This document shows, one piece after another, positions 12,643 through 24,928 of a DNA stretch of 64,000 bases (positions within the stretch are counted from its first letter, which is position 1; every line of letters starts with the position of its first letter). The position numbers were made by a program, and so were the translations under genes. Source of the stretch: Dichomitus squalens LYAD-421 SS1 (taxonomy: Eukaryota > Basidiomycota > Agaricomycetes > Polyporales > Polyporaceae). The stretch lies in contig NW_006766918.1 in assembly GCF_000275845.1 (NCBI RefSeq), positions 1-64,000 on the forward strand, written 5' to 3'. The notes beneath the pieces were generated by a model. That model was not told the DNA's origin. It did no database searches and was given only the letters and a program-made list of their open reading frames with translations.

Positions 12643-14640
12643 GCAACATTGTGACCTGACGAACTGCCCCATCCCGGGTCTCCGTCGGTCAGCTTGCTCC
12701 TCTCTGATCTCTCACCTTTTGGACTCGACGCGGCGTGTACTTCGTAGTATTAACACTGCCCTTCTACGGTGCCAGGGATGGGTCACATCGTCCCGTCCTC
12801 CTTTACCCTCTTCAAGACCTGACAACGCTTATTGCCACTACCTTGGTATGCCCGCAGTCGTCGCCGACCGTTGATCTTGTGGATATCTGTCATACACGGT
12901 CGTTTCCTTCAGCCGTGCGTGTCCGAGTCGTTCGCTATGCCACACGATGTTCTTGCCGACATGGCAGCGCTTCAGTTCCACCCGTGCATCTTGTTTATCT
13001 ATCTGTTCGCCTTTTCGCCTTCCTCCCTCGCATCAATCGTTCAGGCTCGCTTCCTTTCCGTTCACCCTATGCCGCGCAGTTGCGACTACTGCTCCCCCTG
13101 CAGGTTCTGAGTACGTTCCTCGCAATTCTGCGGGCAACCTATCTCCGAGTGTGACCTGCCCTCTGTGCGGTACGTCAAACATAGCCCGAGGATGCCTCCT
13201 TCATCGCGAAGTCGTTGACGGTTCCTTGCGCGTGATGGTAAGCTGTCTTCCAATCCAGTTCCAATCCCATAATGGTGCGTCGTTGACATTCCATATTGCT
13301 GCTTCTCGTGCACCTAGTCTGTATGTACATCGCATGGTCCTCCCCGTTACATGATCAGCGTGTAGGTTGTTTCCTGACCTACAAGAAGGTGTCCGATGTG
13401 GTGAGTGTTTGTCCTCTGCGATTTCCATATATGACCTGACGCTTCTACACGACGACTTGGTCCCTACTTGTCCTCCCGTCCAAATGCGTTACAACGCTTG
13501 CTCTAGGTCTCCGCCCCTCTTGCAGTCGCATGACGTGCGCGCTTGCATCGCCATTCCACATTGCAAGGCCTCAGACCAGCTATCCACCTCCTTCGACGCC
13601 TATGTACTCGGTAGTGTCCTTTTTTCTCTGGCGAATTCTGTCTCGCGCAATATCAATACATTCACCTGCATACGCATCCCGCACGATGTTCTCCGTCCCG
13701 GTGCTACTGTGAGTGGTCGCATCGTCGTCCCCTACCGTGTCGACTGCGTGCCATTCCTACATTCTTTCGCCGGTCGCGAAAGTGCACCGTATGTGGGATG
13801 CTGAGTGGGCCCACTAGGACGATGCCGCAGAGCTGAAGATCGCGCGGGGGTTGTGCGTTACGACGTCGGGGCTGCGTACGACGTATGGTGGACATCAGCG
13901 CACGAGCGCACTGAGCAGGCCGTGGTGGCTGACCAGTCGTGTCGTGTCCTGCCGCACCACCCATTGCTTTCACCCTGTTCATTTTCGTTGAATATACGAG
14001 CGATGTAAGGGTGCACAGATTGAGCTCGAGCGTGCCGACGTCAACGTCTTCGTGCTGAACCAGATCGATCGTAGGACACGCCCTTCATGTGCTCGTCACT
14101 GCTTCTCTCGGGTGAGCGGCGTCCAATAAGGGCGGAGGCTACGCGAGCACTCCTCCACGATCGTTGTGTTTGGGTCTGGTGCACCGTCGCAGCGAGTATG
14201 CGGCCGTCCCCGATGTGTTGCGGTGCGGGTTCCACGTTAACGGACCCAGCACCGAGCGGAGCCAGTGGCCATTGCGGTATCTTCTATCTAATGTATGCCC
14301 GAGAACGTTGATAGCCCCCGGTGCTGCATATCTAGAATCACATTCCAATGATGTGCAGGGACTGGCCCGTCGGGCGAAGGGGTGTATTCGGTCTGACGAT
14401 GGCGCAACGTCCATTAGGATCTCGCATAGTCTCCTCCAGGCCCCTCGGATGGCTCCGCATCTCAGATCAGGAGGTGGTACAGATCGCGTCATTTCACCAT
14501 GATCACATCTGGTTGTGTAGGCGTAGGAAATGGGCTCTAGTGTCGATCAGTCTCACTAGCTCGTTTGTGCCCAGTATTGCAATATGTTTTCTAAGTGAGC
14601 GAGATATAAGGGAATACATAGGCATAGCTTGAAAGAGATT
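12637..14640 (+). repeat. Recurrent segment X, copy 1
   Basis: This is one of five related segments that each precede a DUF6534 gene. Shared landmarks include a CACGTG box at the left edge, a pattern CTCAGACCAGCTA near 13568, a block GAGCGCACTGAGCAGG near 13905, a block ATTGAGCTCGAGCG near 14018, and CCCCCGGTGCT near 14315. It is probably a worn multi-exon gene on the + strand, because exon-like blocks are followed by GTGAGT, but I could not identify the protein. This copy is among the more degraded. Confidence 0.5.
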
Positions 14641-14797
14641 CTGCCAACCACGATGCGGCTGGACGGATGCCGAGTGCTGAGTTGGGGACGAGGTCAGATG
14701 AAGAGAGGTGGCGGAAGTTCAGAGTCGATTCAGACCCATGCCAGCAGTGGCCGAGTGGATACCTGTGTACGTCCCTAGAAAGCCGAAGTCTGCTACA

Positions 14798-16971
14798 TCA
14801 CCCATCCTCCCGGCCGATGACGTCGTCTCCATCCTGATTCTGCGTTGCATGCTTGACCTTGGCGTCAGCAGGTGCCTTCCAGCTCGAGATGCCGATCACC
14901 TCTCCTTCAGACCTCGGAGCACGGAAGTGCTCGAGGCGGGCTGGGATGCGCATCGAGTTCTGCTGCGATGGACCCAGTCCGAACGTGCCGAAGTCGGATT
15001 CGTGCATTGCGGAATCGGTGAGCGAGCGGCGAGAATTGACGCTAACGCATGTCAACGTAAGTCTTCCATATCAGCTGCACATGTGCAGACAAGGTCGTAC
15101 ACTGTGAGCACCGCGATGACATAGGCTGTGGACAGCATGAGGACAAGCAAGTAAAGATGAAGGCACGACACTCTTACATCGCGTACAAATCGGAATGCTG
15201 GCTTCAATATATAGCATGTTGCTCATATGCGTCGCGTCCTAAATATAATGTAGGGTATGTATGAAACACAACAATAGGCAGTACTCACGGTCACGCGGGT
15301 GAGGAGGTTAAATGCACTGCGGGAGATCGCTCAATACAATTAATATAGGCCAGAGGGAGCAGGGTTGGCCACCTTGTGAGCAAACCTGAAGGGCATCAAT
15401 CTCAAATCTTCGTTCATGGACTAGAATCGGTGAACGTACCAGTGTTCACCGTATACACGACGAATACGCTGAACATATACTTGGTTCTTGGGATTGAATC
15501 AGATGTCAGGCGTCTCGAATGACAAGCCAGATTAATGCACCTCTGGGAGGACGTGAGACCTCGTCTCAGAAAAATGATTGAAGATGTTGTGAGTAGAGTG
15601 TCCGCAGCCACTGCATAATTGAAGCCTGCAGAACCGAGCCACTAGGCCCTTCTTCCTAATTACTCGGTGTTCGAAGGGAACTAAAAGATGTAAAGAGACC
15701 CACAGTAACACTATTGAGCTCCGAAAACGTGGTCTGTTTAAAGCTATAGGATCTGTGTGTGAGCAGACATGGATATCCACGACACGACTGACACTCACCA
15801 CTCTGCACTAAACGCTGCATTTGTCACGTTTGAATGGCTCCAACTGTAGCATGTGGAGAACATCTCTACGCACCTGCCGCAAAACCTTATAGAGATCTAT
15901 CAGCAAGGTGGAAGCTGCAGCAATGTCTCAAGCATACCAACAGCCCCGAGGGTGCACATAGCCTGTGCATGCGGCGTCGATCATTTGGCTGCGATAAGAT
16001 AGGACATTTGAAGCATCTACTCACAGCGACGATAGCAGTATAACGATACCCAGAACCAACTGTACATCCTCACTCAAATCGACAGAAATTGCAGATGAAA
16101 GTACAGTACTCACGGAGATACACTCGTCGGACGTAGAATCTGATATCCAGTCGCATAAGTCATTGCTGAGGTCGCGGCATGAAAGGAGCACGGGAAGCAT
16201 ACAGTTGAGCGGCAGGTACTGTTCCGGTCTGGGGAAGCCTTAGGATGAGCTCGAGACCAGATAGTTGAGGTTGAGACGCTGACCATGAGTAGTGCCAACA
16301 CCTGAAGCGACCATGAATGAGGTGATTTCGCTGGACACGAGGGTACAGTGAGATTCTAAATTCACGTACTCGAACAGACCTATGAGGCGCTGACATCAAT
16401 ATGAGCCATCGAAAGGTCTCACTGCTCACTGAGCTCACCAAACGCCATAAAGCAGGGCCAAAGGATCGAAGTAGTTTGCGACGAGGTTGTAATAGCTTGT
16501 TCGCACATAGCGTGAGTGCGTTGTATGATGCATCATCCTAGTCCAGCAACATACCATGCATGCATAGTGACGATCGTGTTCCCAGCGACGAGCAGTCTTG
16601 GACGTCTAAGCAGCCAAATCTATGATGAATGGGATGGACAGACTCACGCGAGGTAAGGGATCTGGTACGAACAAACGGAAGGTAGTCAGCGCCTGCCTCT
16701 GTGGAGCCCGGAGAACATGACTTAGTTCACCATGCACTTCAGATGAAAGCCGTCTTTGGTGTACACTGGGAAATACACAAATTTCTGGTGAAGCATCAAG
16801 CCAGCTAGGCTTTTAGAAACCTTCGTTAGCTGACTGCTACCTAAGTCCATAATTGAACGAGACATACATGAGCCCAACGAATGCCCCAATCAGTAAGTCA
16901 TCGAATGTGTTATCTAGCGATGAGATAGGAGGGAGCGAGGTCGGGACTGTGGAATTAGCATCGGAGGACAT
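14798..16971 (-). CDS. DUF6534 membrane protein, copy 2
   Basis: Exon 1 starts at ATG 16971 (MSSDANSTVPTSLPPISSL, then DNTF..LLIGAFVGLM) and its donor lies inside the last ATG codon. Exon 2 encodes GLMLHQKFVYFPVYTKDGF, which corresponds to the LHQT.TYFRVYT.D motif of the other copies. The final exon (about 15055-14798) carries SVNSRRSLTDSA followed by the polar tail ESDFGTFGLG and an EVIGISSWKAP motif. Family members have about seven transmembrane segments separated by short loops; function is unknown. Exon 2 differs more than in copies 3-6, so this copy is older or relaxed. It converges on X1. Confidence 0.65.
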
Positions 16972-18785
16972 TGCGATTGCGAATGGAGCAAGTTGGGTAG
17001 GAGAACTGGGCGCACTAACCAGAAAGGACTCGGAAGGCTATACAGGTGCGTTTACGGTGACTGTTCTATATTCATCTTCCGACGGCGGCACTTGAAAACC
17101 ACCATCATAAGGTGCCTCTTAACAGCGGTGCACGTCTTCACGGACTTCATCAGCCCGTTCAGAACATTAGTGTAATTGAATCATCAGCGACACCAGGCAG
17201 CTCCTGTCTGGATGGGCAGCCTTATGACTCCTTGGGAAGTCGGAAAACTACTACTGTCGGACAAGATCGTGAGAGGGTAGCCAAACAAGATCTGTCCCTC
17301 ATAAACAGCCACGATCATGTATGTACCTCGCCAAACAGTGCTCGATGCATAAGGAACCAAGCCCGGAGAAACTGCGCTGTTACGCCTTCTGTCATCCAGA
17401 CTCAAGCGTGCAAAATAGATCGTTGCTGGGAGGAGGGGAACTGAGCGGAAATCCTTCGTAAGATGTGGTGGCATGGCGAGCTGACCTGGAAATCTTCCTA
17501 ACGAAGAACGAGAGCGCTGGCTTCCTGATGATCCATCCATTCTTGTACTCGCTGAGAGTTAAAGCTCTGTCATCAATGACGTTGATGTGTCGCCTCGTTC
17601 TGTTGTTTCAAATCCTCAAAATCCTTCCATGGGTACGCAGGGCACGACGCCCGCCTGCATTGACTTCACCCCAACTTGAAGCCCTTCGTCGGAATCAGGT
17701 AAGGGTCTTCAGAGATATAATACGGACAAGGGCTTACCGCAGCGTTATGGGCGGGCCGGGCACAAGCTGAACATGCGCCAGGTCCGACGCATTTACGGTA
17801 GCCGGGTGAGACCGCGAGCGATGGGCGGCAGGACCGTGTTCATTCTCTTCTTTAAGGAAAGGCCGGCATAACGTTGAAGGGGTTCTCACCCGTACGCTGT
17901 AGGAAGCGTTGGACCGATCCGGAAGCGTCTCAGCGTGAGGTCACTAGAATCTCTCATGATCTCAGATGATCCCACGCGATCCTTCAACTCCACAGCTTTG
18001 TTCGCAGCAGTGGTGTGATCTGGTCGATGATGGCGAATTGGGCGCAGATAGCGAGTGCAGAGAGCGAATGATAGAGTTAAGGAAGAGCGAGAGAGAGAGA
18101 GGCATAGACGCATAGACAAGAGGTTTAGGGCACCAAACCGGCACTCAGGGCTCTCCAGGCCCAGACAGAACAAAGCCCCACCCAGGCCTCAAACACAAAC
18201 CGAAGAGGCTCGTCGCCATACGGACTAAAGAGCAGGTAGGTACATGATGAGCTGGCAGTACCGATGTGCTATTTGTATGTATTTGGTCACTCGGCGATGG
18301 CCGGACGGCAAACTCCAACAAGCTTCCCTGAATTCAGAGACCTCCATCAATTATCCACACTGCGCGGTTCAGTAGACGAATAGAGCTACCGGGGACAAGG
18401 ACTATGGATATAACGATTGAGTTTTCGAGTTTCTGCGTCAACAGGACACGCGCCTCTTGATTGTGAACCTTGTCGGGCCTCGGGCTCTATTCTTGCCCCT
18501 CCGCGCCTCGGTATGCCAAGTACATGAGCCCATTGAAAAGTTGTGAGGAGCGGACATTACACTGTACACTAATGACTAGAATAGGACAAGATGGTAAATA
18601 ATGGAAATGGTAACCAAAGTACGCGATTGATCAGTAAGATGTTAGAGCGAAGCACATAGACAGCGATACAACACAGCGATGCAGAGATGGAGTGTAACGT
18701 GTGGAGATAACGAGTAGTCAATAATGATGCACACCCCTATTGCAACGTCTCGGCGGCAAGACGCTACGAGGTACCTACGATACCC
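16972..18785. repeat. Recurrent upstream flank Y, copy 2, plus FunK1 3' flank
   Basis: Sequence upstream of the DUF6534 start is shared in worn form with 27.1-28.3, 34.05-35.0, 40.04-40.9 and 48.07-49.3 kb. Shared landmarks are GGTGCACGTC, GCTGACCTGG.AA, and GCAC..GC.TGAACATGCGCC. No coding potential is evident. The stretch 18.2-18.78 kb shows nothing that I recognise. Confidence 0.4.
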
Positions 18786-21629
18786 CTAGTCATTTCTCCT
18801 GTTCCACGTAGTCTCAGGTGCGCGAGGTTTCTTGGGCGTAACGGGAGGGTATGTCGGAGAATATAGAGGGAGCTGGGGACAAGACAAGTACTTCTGCACA
18901 TTGATGTCGGGTGGCGGCGGTCCAACCTTGCGTCTCTTATTGCTTGCGGCCGATGTGTCCGCGACGGCCAGCACAGCCTGCTTTGGGGGCGCCCACCAGT
19001 CCGGGATGTTGTCCTCGACGCGTGCACCGTGCCACCCATCGGAAACGTACGCCTGAAGAAACGCGCGCAACAGGGATCCGTGTTCAGATAGCTGCTCAGC
19101 TAGGGCTATAGTCTTGTGATCAAGCCCCGGCTCCGCCTCGACCACGGGGAGTTTCTCCTTTCCCAAGTTGTTGGTGTAGATGAATGCCATCTGCTCGTCT
19201 AGTATGGCGCCAATGTCATCGGAAGGAGCTTGCGTCTCGGATTCCAGAGGCGACGTAGCAGGCTTCTCCGCTTCTTTTGCGAGCACGGCATAGCGTGCTC
19301 TGAAGCACGACAACAGCTGGGAAAACAAGGTGTCCAGAGGGCTTCCAAACTCCAACTTCTTGTTAACGCTGACGGTAAGTCGGCCTTCGGTGATCGTTTG
19401 GCGCTTCTTGTCCCCGCAAACGTACACCCCATTGTCGACACCGTAGAGGTCGAAGTAGGCGTAGAGGTAGCCGGCTATCGTGGGAAGGTCACAGTCCTTG
19501 ACCTTAAGATACCGGACAGCATAGTACAACAGCACGTGGAAGAATGACTCGAGTTCGTCCGCGACTCCAACGATTTTCAGACCATGTGAGAGCAGAGCCA
19601 CAGACATGAATTGCCAGGTACCCTGGGTCCCATCAATTCAGTCGTCTGTGTAGAGTTATTGAGGGAATGCACACGTACCGTGCGCTCTGGTTGGCGAGGG
19701 CGCCTCGGAGTGTCGGGCTCATGGACTGCCCTCGACAGCTCCCAGTCAGCCAGGAGTCCGGACCACTTCAGCCAGTATTTTCCAGGCGACTTGACCACCG
19801 TTGGATAGATCAGGATGTTTCCAGCACTGATATCACGATGGAGGAGTTTTGCGCGCTTGACAGCGCTCTCGTGGGCTACATAGATACTCTCAAAATCGGT
19901 GCAGAGTAACAATTCACATCCGACCACTCACCACGTAGACAATCGTAGATGATGCCAACCAACTGGCGATCACGCTTGAACTTACTAAGGGGCATGGCAA
20001 CCTCCTTCACCGCGAGACGATAGTGCATGTGCAGACGTAGGGGGCAATCCGTGCGCCAATCGTTCTCTTCGTAATTCCCGTCTATGTCCTGGGGTGACGC
20101 TGACGTGGCGCCGGCAGACTCCTCAACATGTTTTCTCTTGAGACTCCCAGACGTTGAAGGCCCGACCAGAGTATGCGAAGAAGCGGTGGCTGACGATGAG
20201 GTGGATGTGGAGGAGGTCGGGGAGCGTAGTGGGTTCTTGCGTTCCCACCAGTCAGGGGTCGCTGTCGTCTGCTGCAAAATATCCCCATGACAAAGAAGCG
20301 TGGGCACGAAGGGGACTTCTGCAGAGTTGAGCGAACCGAGCATCACGCCCTCTTGATCCACCTTCTTGTAGTTCGCACGCCACGCGTCTTTGAGCCACAC
20401 GAACCGTTTTGTCGTACAGTCAAGAGCAACGTAGCCCCGAGTCCCACGGCCTGCCATGCCCTTTGCCCGGAATTCAGGCTTGCAGACAAGGAACTTGCGC
20501 ACCGGCCGGTCAACTTTGGGATACGAATCCGAGTGACGCGCAGGAGTGGCAGTCGTTGCAGTGGTGGCTGCCTCGACCGGAGCGGGCACCTCGAGCATAT
20601 AACGCGGCCAGCCATCGACCAAAGACTTCTTGAACATCTCCCGGACATACTTGAAGTGGCCATTTGGGAGCTCGGGTCCCGAGAGGACGCGCTCTGTCTC
20701 GTCGATGTCACCCTCGACGTTGTCGGCAGCGGCGTCCATCAGGTCGTATTCCGCTTGGCCAGGGTACAATCGGGTTGCGCTGGGATCGAAGCCGAGCTGC
20801 GTCATCGTGCAGTTGCCGATACGCCACAGGATCTCGCAAAACACTTCCCAGTTCTGGACATAGTCGAAGGCTCTCGTAACCACCGTACCAGAACGGTCCC
20901 AGCGGACGAAGCGGACTCGAGTGCCGAGGACGACGAGCGTGAAGAGAGCCACGCGCTGCTGGACGGCGAAGATGAGCTCGGCGTACGATATGATTTGACC
21001 GCGGACGGCCTTGCGAGTCAGAGTGGGAGTGCTAATGTTCTCTTCGTCGTCGTCGAAGGGGTCCAAGGAGACGTCGTCGCGCTTGAATTCTACCGACAGA
21101 ATCTGATCGGCCCAGCGCTGTCGACCATCGTCCGGGACGTCATCAACATTGTAGAAGGCAGCATCGATCTTCTTCCTTTCGGGATCGATGGCGGCGGGAT
21201 CCGGCCGCTCTCCGCACTCGGCCATCTTCAGTCCTGGAGCAAGACCGTGGACATTGACGGCGGCGGTCTGACACACCACAACCACAGTCAGTGTCGTTTC
21301 CAACAGTACTTTCAGGCAGAACTCACAAATGCGGCTCGAACATTCTTCTCCAATAGCTTCTCGGCGTTCCTGAGAGCGGCGAATGGATTACCATCCAGGG
21401 TGGGTTTCGGTCTAGTAGTACAGGATGGGGTTGGCTTAGGGAAGAACTCGTCACAGAACTCGAGGAGCTCCGCATGGACTCCGTAATGGGCCATGTCGTC
21501 GGCAGATTCGGCGCGTTGCTGTCGGAGGTCTCCTCGACCTTCTTCTCCTTGGAAGGAATACTGTACTCTGCCCCTGATATGAGCCTTAGAGAGAGGAGAG
21601 TCGGAATTGATATGCAACCGGTCAGTCAT
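18786..21629 (-). CDS. Fungal-type protein kinase (FunK1), complete copy
   Basis: Four exons: 21629-21327, 21267-19932, 19875-19679 and 19622-18786. They join in phase to about 890 residues. The N-terminal half is the FunK1 region; the kinase part follows with GRGTRGYVALD and WLKDAW (nucleotide-binding side), then LLHRDISAGNIL near residue 560 (catalytic Asp and Asn), LADWELSRA as the DFG-equivalent, and GTWQFMS. The C-terminal 250 residues end in a basic Pro-rich tail with NKRRKVGPPPP, a possible nuclear signal. FunK1 kinases are a basidiomycete-expanded group; substrates are unknown. The exon 3 acceptor was fixed by phase (CTATGTAG, giving RAHESAVKRAK). A second, broken copy lies at 42.3-43.3 kb. 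The long + strand open frame opposite exon 2 is a shadow. Confidence 0.9.
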
Positions 21630-22546
21630 CGTGGGGGAAAAGAGACAACGACATCACTCACGGAAAGGAGAGAGAGGAGAGGTTTTATATCAGTGGTGGT
21701 TCAAGTCGGTTATGCGTTGCCGGATGGCGAAGACGTATGCCCGCAGCGATTGGCGAAGGCTAGGACGCAACGACCGAGCTCTGAGTCATATACCAAAGCT
21801 GGCGGACAAAGGGATTGTGCCCCGGGAGCGACAAAGCAAAGCGATGGTGGCCGTCCAGGTTCAAGTTGTGATACCGGATTAGGCGACACGAGGCTCGCTT
21901 GTGCTCACAACTAGCGCCTGGATCATCGATACCCATTGTTCGCGGTGAGATTGCACAGCCATTGGCAAAAGGCGGATCAATCGAAAGGGATGCAACGTCA
22001 TAAATATGCTGGCAACATTGGACCCGGGCCGGCAAAACGATTCCTGAAGCATAGGACGCGAGTGGTGGTTAGCTAGCTACTTTCGATGGCCTGAGCTTCA
22101 AGCACAGCCACCCCTGCCATCTCCAACGGCCCCTGCCACTCGCTTCACCCTGCAATGCTAGCTACCATTAACAAGGAGCACTGTACCTAGTCCAATGGGA
22201 TAGATCTGCAGGGCAGTCATAGAGTACTGCGGAACAGTGTGCGTTGCACTCCAAATTCGCCAAATGCCGAAGTGATGCCGGAGGCGGCGTAAGAATTGGT
22301 AAGATGATTGATTGTTCTGACGGAGGCACAACCGCGGCGTACTAGCGATGCTTCTTTGTATCGGCGAGACGATGTATGTAGAACTTTCAGGCCGTTGCTA
22401 TCCCAGCTGAGCTAATCCAGAGCGGTGTCATATGTGTATCCCAGGAGCAGTCTGCGGTACCGAGACAAGCGGGGAATGAGTTAGCAGCGGAGTGATATAC
22501 GCCGTATAGGAAGGACGGTGCGAGCATCGGAACAAGAGCCATACGA
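21630..22546. other. FunK1 upstream region
   Basis: This is the 5' flank of FunK1 and the left side of segment X2. Apart from a tRNA-like relic near 22.4 kb I see no gene. Confidence 0.3.
22370..22421 (-). pseudogene. tRNA-Phe-like relic, 5' half
   Basis: On the minus strand a D-arm-like block TTAGCTCAGCTGGGATAGC is followed by GGCCTGAAAGTTCT, reminiscent of the D arm and the GAA anticodon loop of tRNA-Phe. No T arm follows. A related and longer relic lies at 43332-43403, also between FunK1 and X, so this piece was duplicated with the block. Confidence 0.3.
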
Positions 22547-22558
22547 GGTCACGTGACC
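22547..22558. promoter_or_regulatory. 12-bp palindrome GGTCACGTGACC before X2
   Basis: This is a perfect 12-bp palindrome centred on CACGTG at the left edge of the second X segment. It is the best preserved of the four intact boxes. Confidence 0.45.
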
Positions 22559-24800
22559 CAGTTGTGACTCGTCTGTTCGTTGCCGCCTGCGTTCTGCGGC
22601 TCTCACCTACTGCACGTTCCTCGCTGTACGACTCCGACCGACTGGGGCCCCTGAACGGTGCCAGGAATGCGTCATGTCGTTGCGTCCTACTTCGCCCTCC
22701 AACTTTGACAATGCTTGATGTCACTAGCTCACGCCCGCAACACCCGCAGCCGTCATTTCCGACTGCTGGCGTTGTCGATGCTTGTGTGAGCCCTTTGGTG
22801 CATACAACGTCTTTCTCTTGCATCTTGCTTGCATCTGCTCTGCCGACTGCGAGTATACGTGACCGTGGCTGCCTCTTCCCACTGCAGTGCTATCGGCCGC
22901 CCGTTGTTTTCTCGCGTTCAGGCATGCTTGAACGTTCCTGTGCGTGATCGTTTTCTTCAGCCGCACAGGTCTGTCGCAAGATTTTCCTGCAGACGTGAGA
23001 AGCCGTAGGTCTTATACATGCATATTTTCAGTATAGATGTGGCTGCTGCTCCCCGTTGCAGGTCCCTCGGACCCTCCTCACCACGTCGCAGACAAGTCTT
23101 TCCAGGAGGCCTGCCCTTTGTGTGCCGCACATCGAGCTTCGCCCGCCACTGTCTCGTTCACTAGCGACATCATCGACGGTCCCTTACATGCGATGGTAAG
23201 CCTCTTTTGAAATGAGTACTGATTCTGCGCACATTAACTGTTTCCCTTGTCCAGTATTGACATGTGTGCTTCGTCCCAAGTGGACTTGGCCTGCCGACAC
23301 AACGAACGGCGCGCCGGGGACGTTTTACGTACCCATCTACGGCTTGTGCAGCTGGTCAGTGTATACTCTGATCTTTCCGATCAAATGACTAGCGTGCGAT
23401 TTCTTTCCTCCAATCTACGGGAGTGAGCCGACGAGGCAACGCTTGTACATGAACACTTAGTGACTAATAATTGTCTTCCTGTCCAGGTTTCTATGGCGCT
23501 TTGTCTCGGTCTCTGTCCCTCTCGCTATCGTATGACATGCGAGCATCCATCGCCCTTTCACCTCGCAAGGCCTCAGACCAGCTACCCCCCTGCTATACAT
23601 GCTGATGTACCCGGCTGTCGCTCTTGTTCTCTGGTGAAAATCGCGCGCAAGTAAAACACGTTCACTCGCAAGTGTATCTTGCAAGGTTACTCTGCCACGG
23701 TACCGTTATGAATGGTTTGTTAGGCAAAGTGTCGTCCCCTACCGTGTCGACTGCACGCCGTTACGACGTTCTGCCGCCGGGTCGCGTACGCGCACTGCAT
23801 GCGGGACCCCGGGTGGCTAGGACGACTCAGCCGAGTCGAAGATATCGCCATGATTGTGCCATAGAACGTGTGGAGGTGGGTACCAGCGCATCTCAGCCCA
23901 CTGAGCAGGTCGAGGTGGTTGACAAGGTTCTGCCCTGCAGAACAACCAACCGCTCTCCCCCAGTTCATATTCCTTAGTTCCACGAGCGATGTGAGCGTGC
24001 ACGGATTGAGCTCGAGCGTGACGACGTCGATGTTCTTGTGCTGATTAGGGCGATCGCAGGACGTGCTCTCCGTATTCTCGCCGCTGTTTCTATTCGAGTA
24101 CTCGGCAACAATAAGGGCCCGCGACTATGCCAGCGCTCTTGTACGGCCGTTGTGTTTGGGTCTGTTGCGCCATCACGGTGGGTATGTCGCGGTGTGAGTA
24201 GGTGAGTTGCGCTGTGAGTTCTACTCAAGGTACTAGACCCCGCACTGGGCGCAGGTGGGTCCAGGAACTTTGGGACTCCGTCAGGATGTTTGTATCGATA
24301 ATCTATCTAATGTATCTTACAGAAAAGTTGATATCCCCCGGTGCTCCATATATATAGCCAAATCACAATGAAGTGCAGGGACATATCCGGTCCGACAACG
24401 CCGCTACGTTGACGAGGTTCTCGCATAGTATCCTCCCAGCCCCTCGGATAGCTCGAGAGCGCAAATAAGTCTCCTTTAGCAGCGATCAGGTCACTCTGCC
24501 GTGATGACATCGATTTGTGTACAGGCAGTATTTTCATCAGGGGACGAGTACTGAGCTTTGATGTCGATCAGTCTCACTCGCACGAAGTTTGTACCAAGTG
24601 CTGCAGTCATGTTTCCCACGTGAGAGAGGGGGGAAATATATACATAGGCAAGCTTTCACAGAGAACGGCGGTGAACAGCGATGCATCTAGTACCTATACC
24701 AAACCATGAGCTGGGGACGAGGATGGGAGCTATCAGGTGAAGAGATGGGGTGGAAGGTGGAAAGACCACTGGCAAACTTGTTTCAGAATTGTGCCGGCGA
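22547..24800 (+). repeat. Recurrent segment X, copy 2
   Basis: It is closely related to X5 (43.5-45.8 kb). Both share the block CCGCAGCCGTCATTTCCGAC, the splice-like junction GATGCTTGT|GTGAG, GCCTCAGACCAGCTACCC, GAGCAGGTCGAGGT and CCCCCGGTGCTCCATATATA. Exon-like blocks lie on the + strand, but no long frame survives and I recognise no domain. It is convergent with the DUF6534 gene that follows. Confidence 0.5.
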
Positions 24801-24928
24801 GAGAAGGGATAAATGCATGGTTCCCTAGCCACGGATATATACTATCTTGCTCTTGCTTGCAAATTACATGTCACTGTTCGATGGGTCAGAAACAGGGGAA
24901 TCGGTTGCTCTTGTAGGCCCAACTTACA

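Noticed and set aside
20287..21486. 399-codon open frame on the + strand
   Set aside because: It is the antisense of FunK1 exons 1-2, which have clear kinase-family sequence and good splice sites. The frame is a shadow of GC-rich coding DNA.
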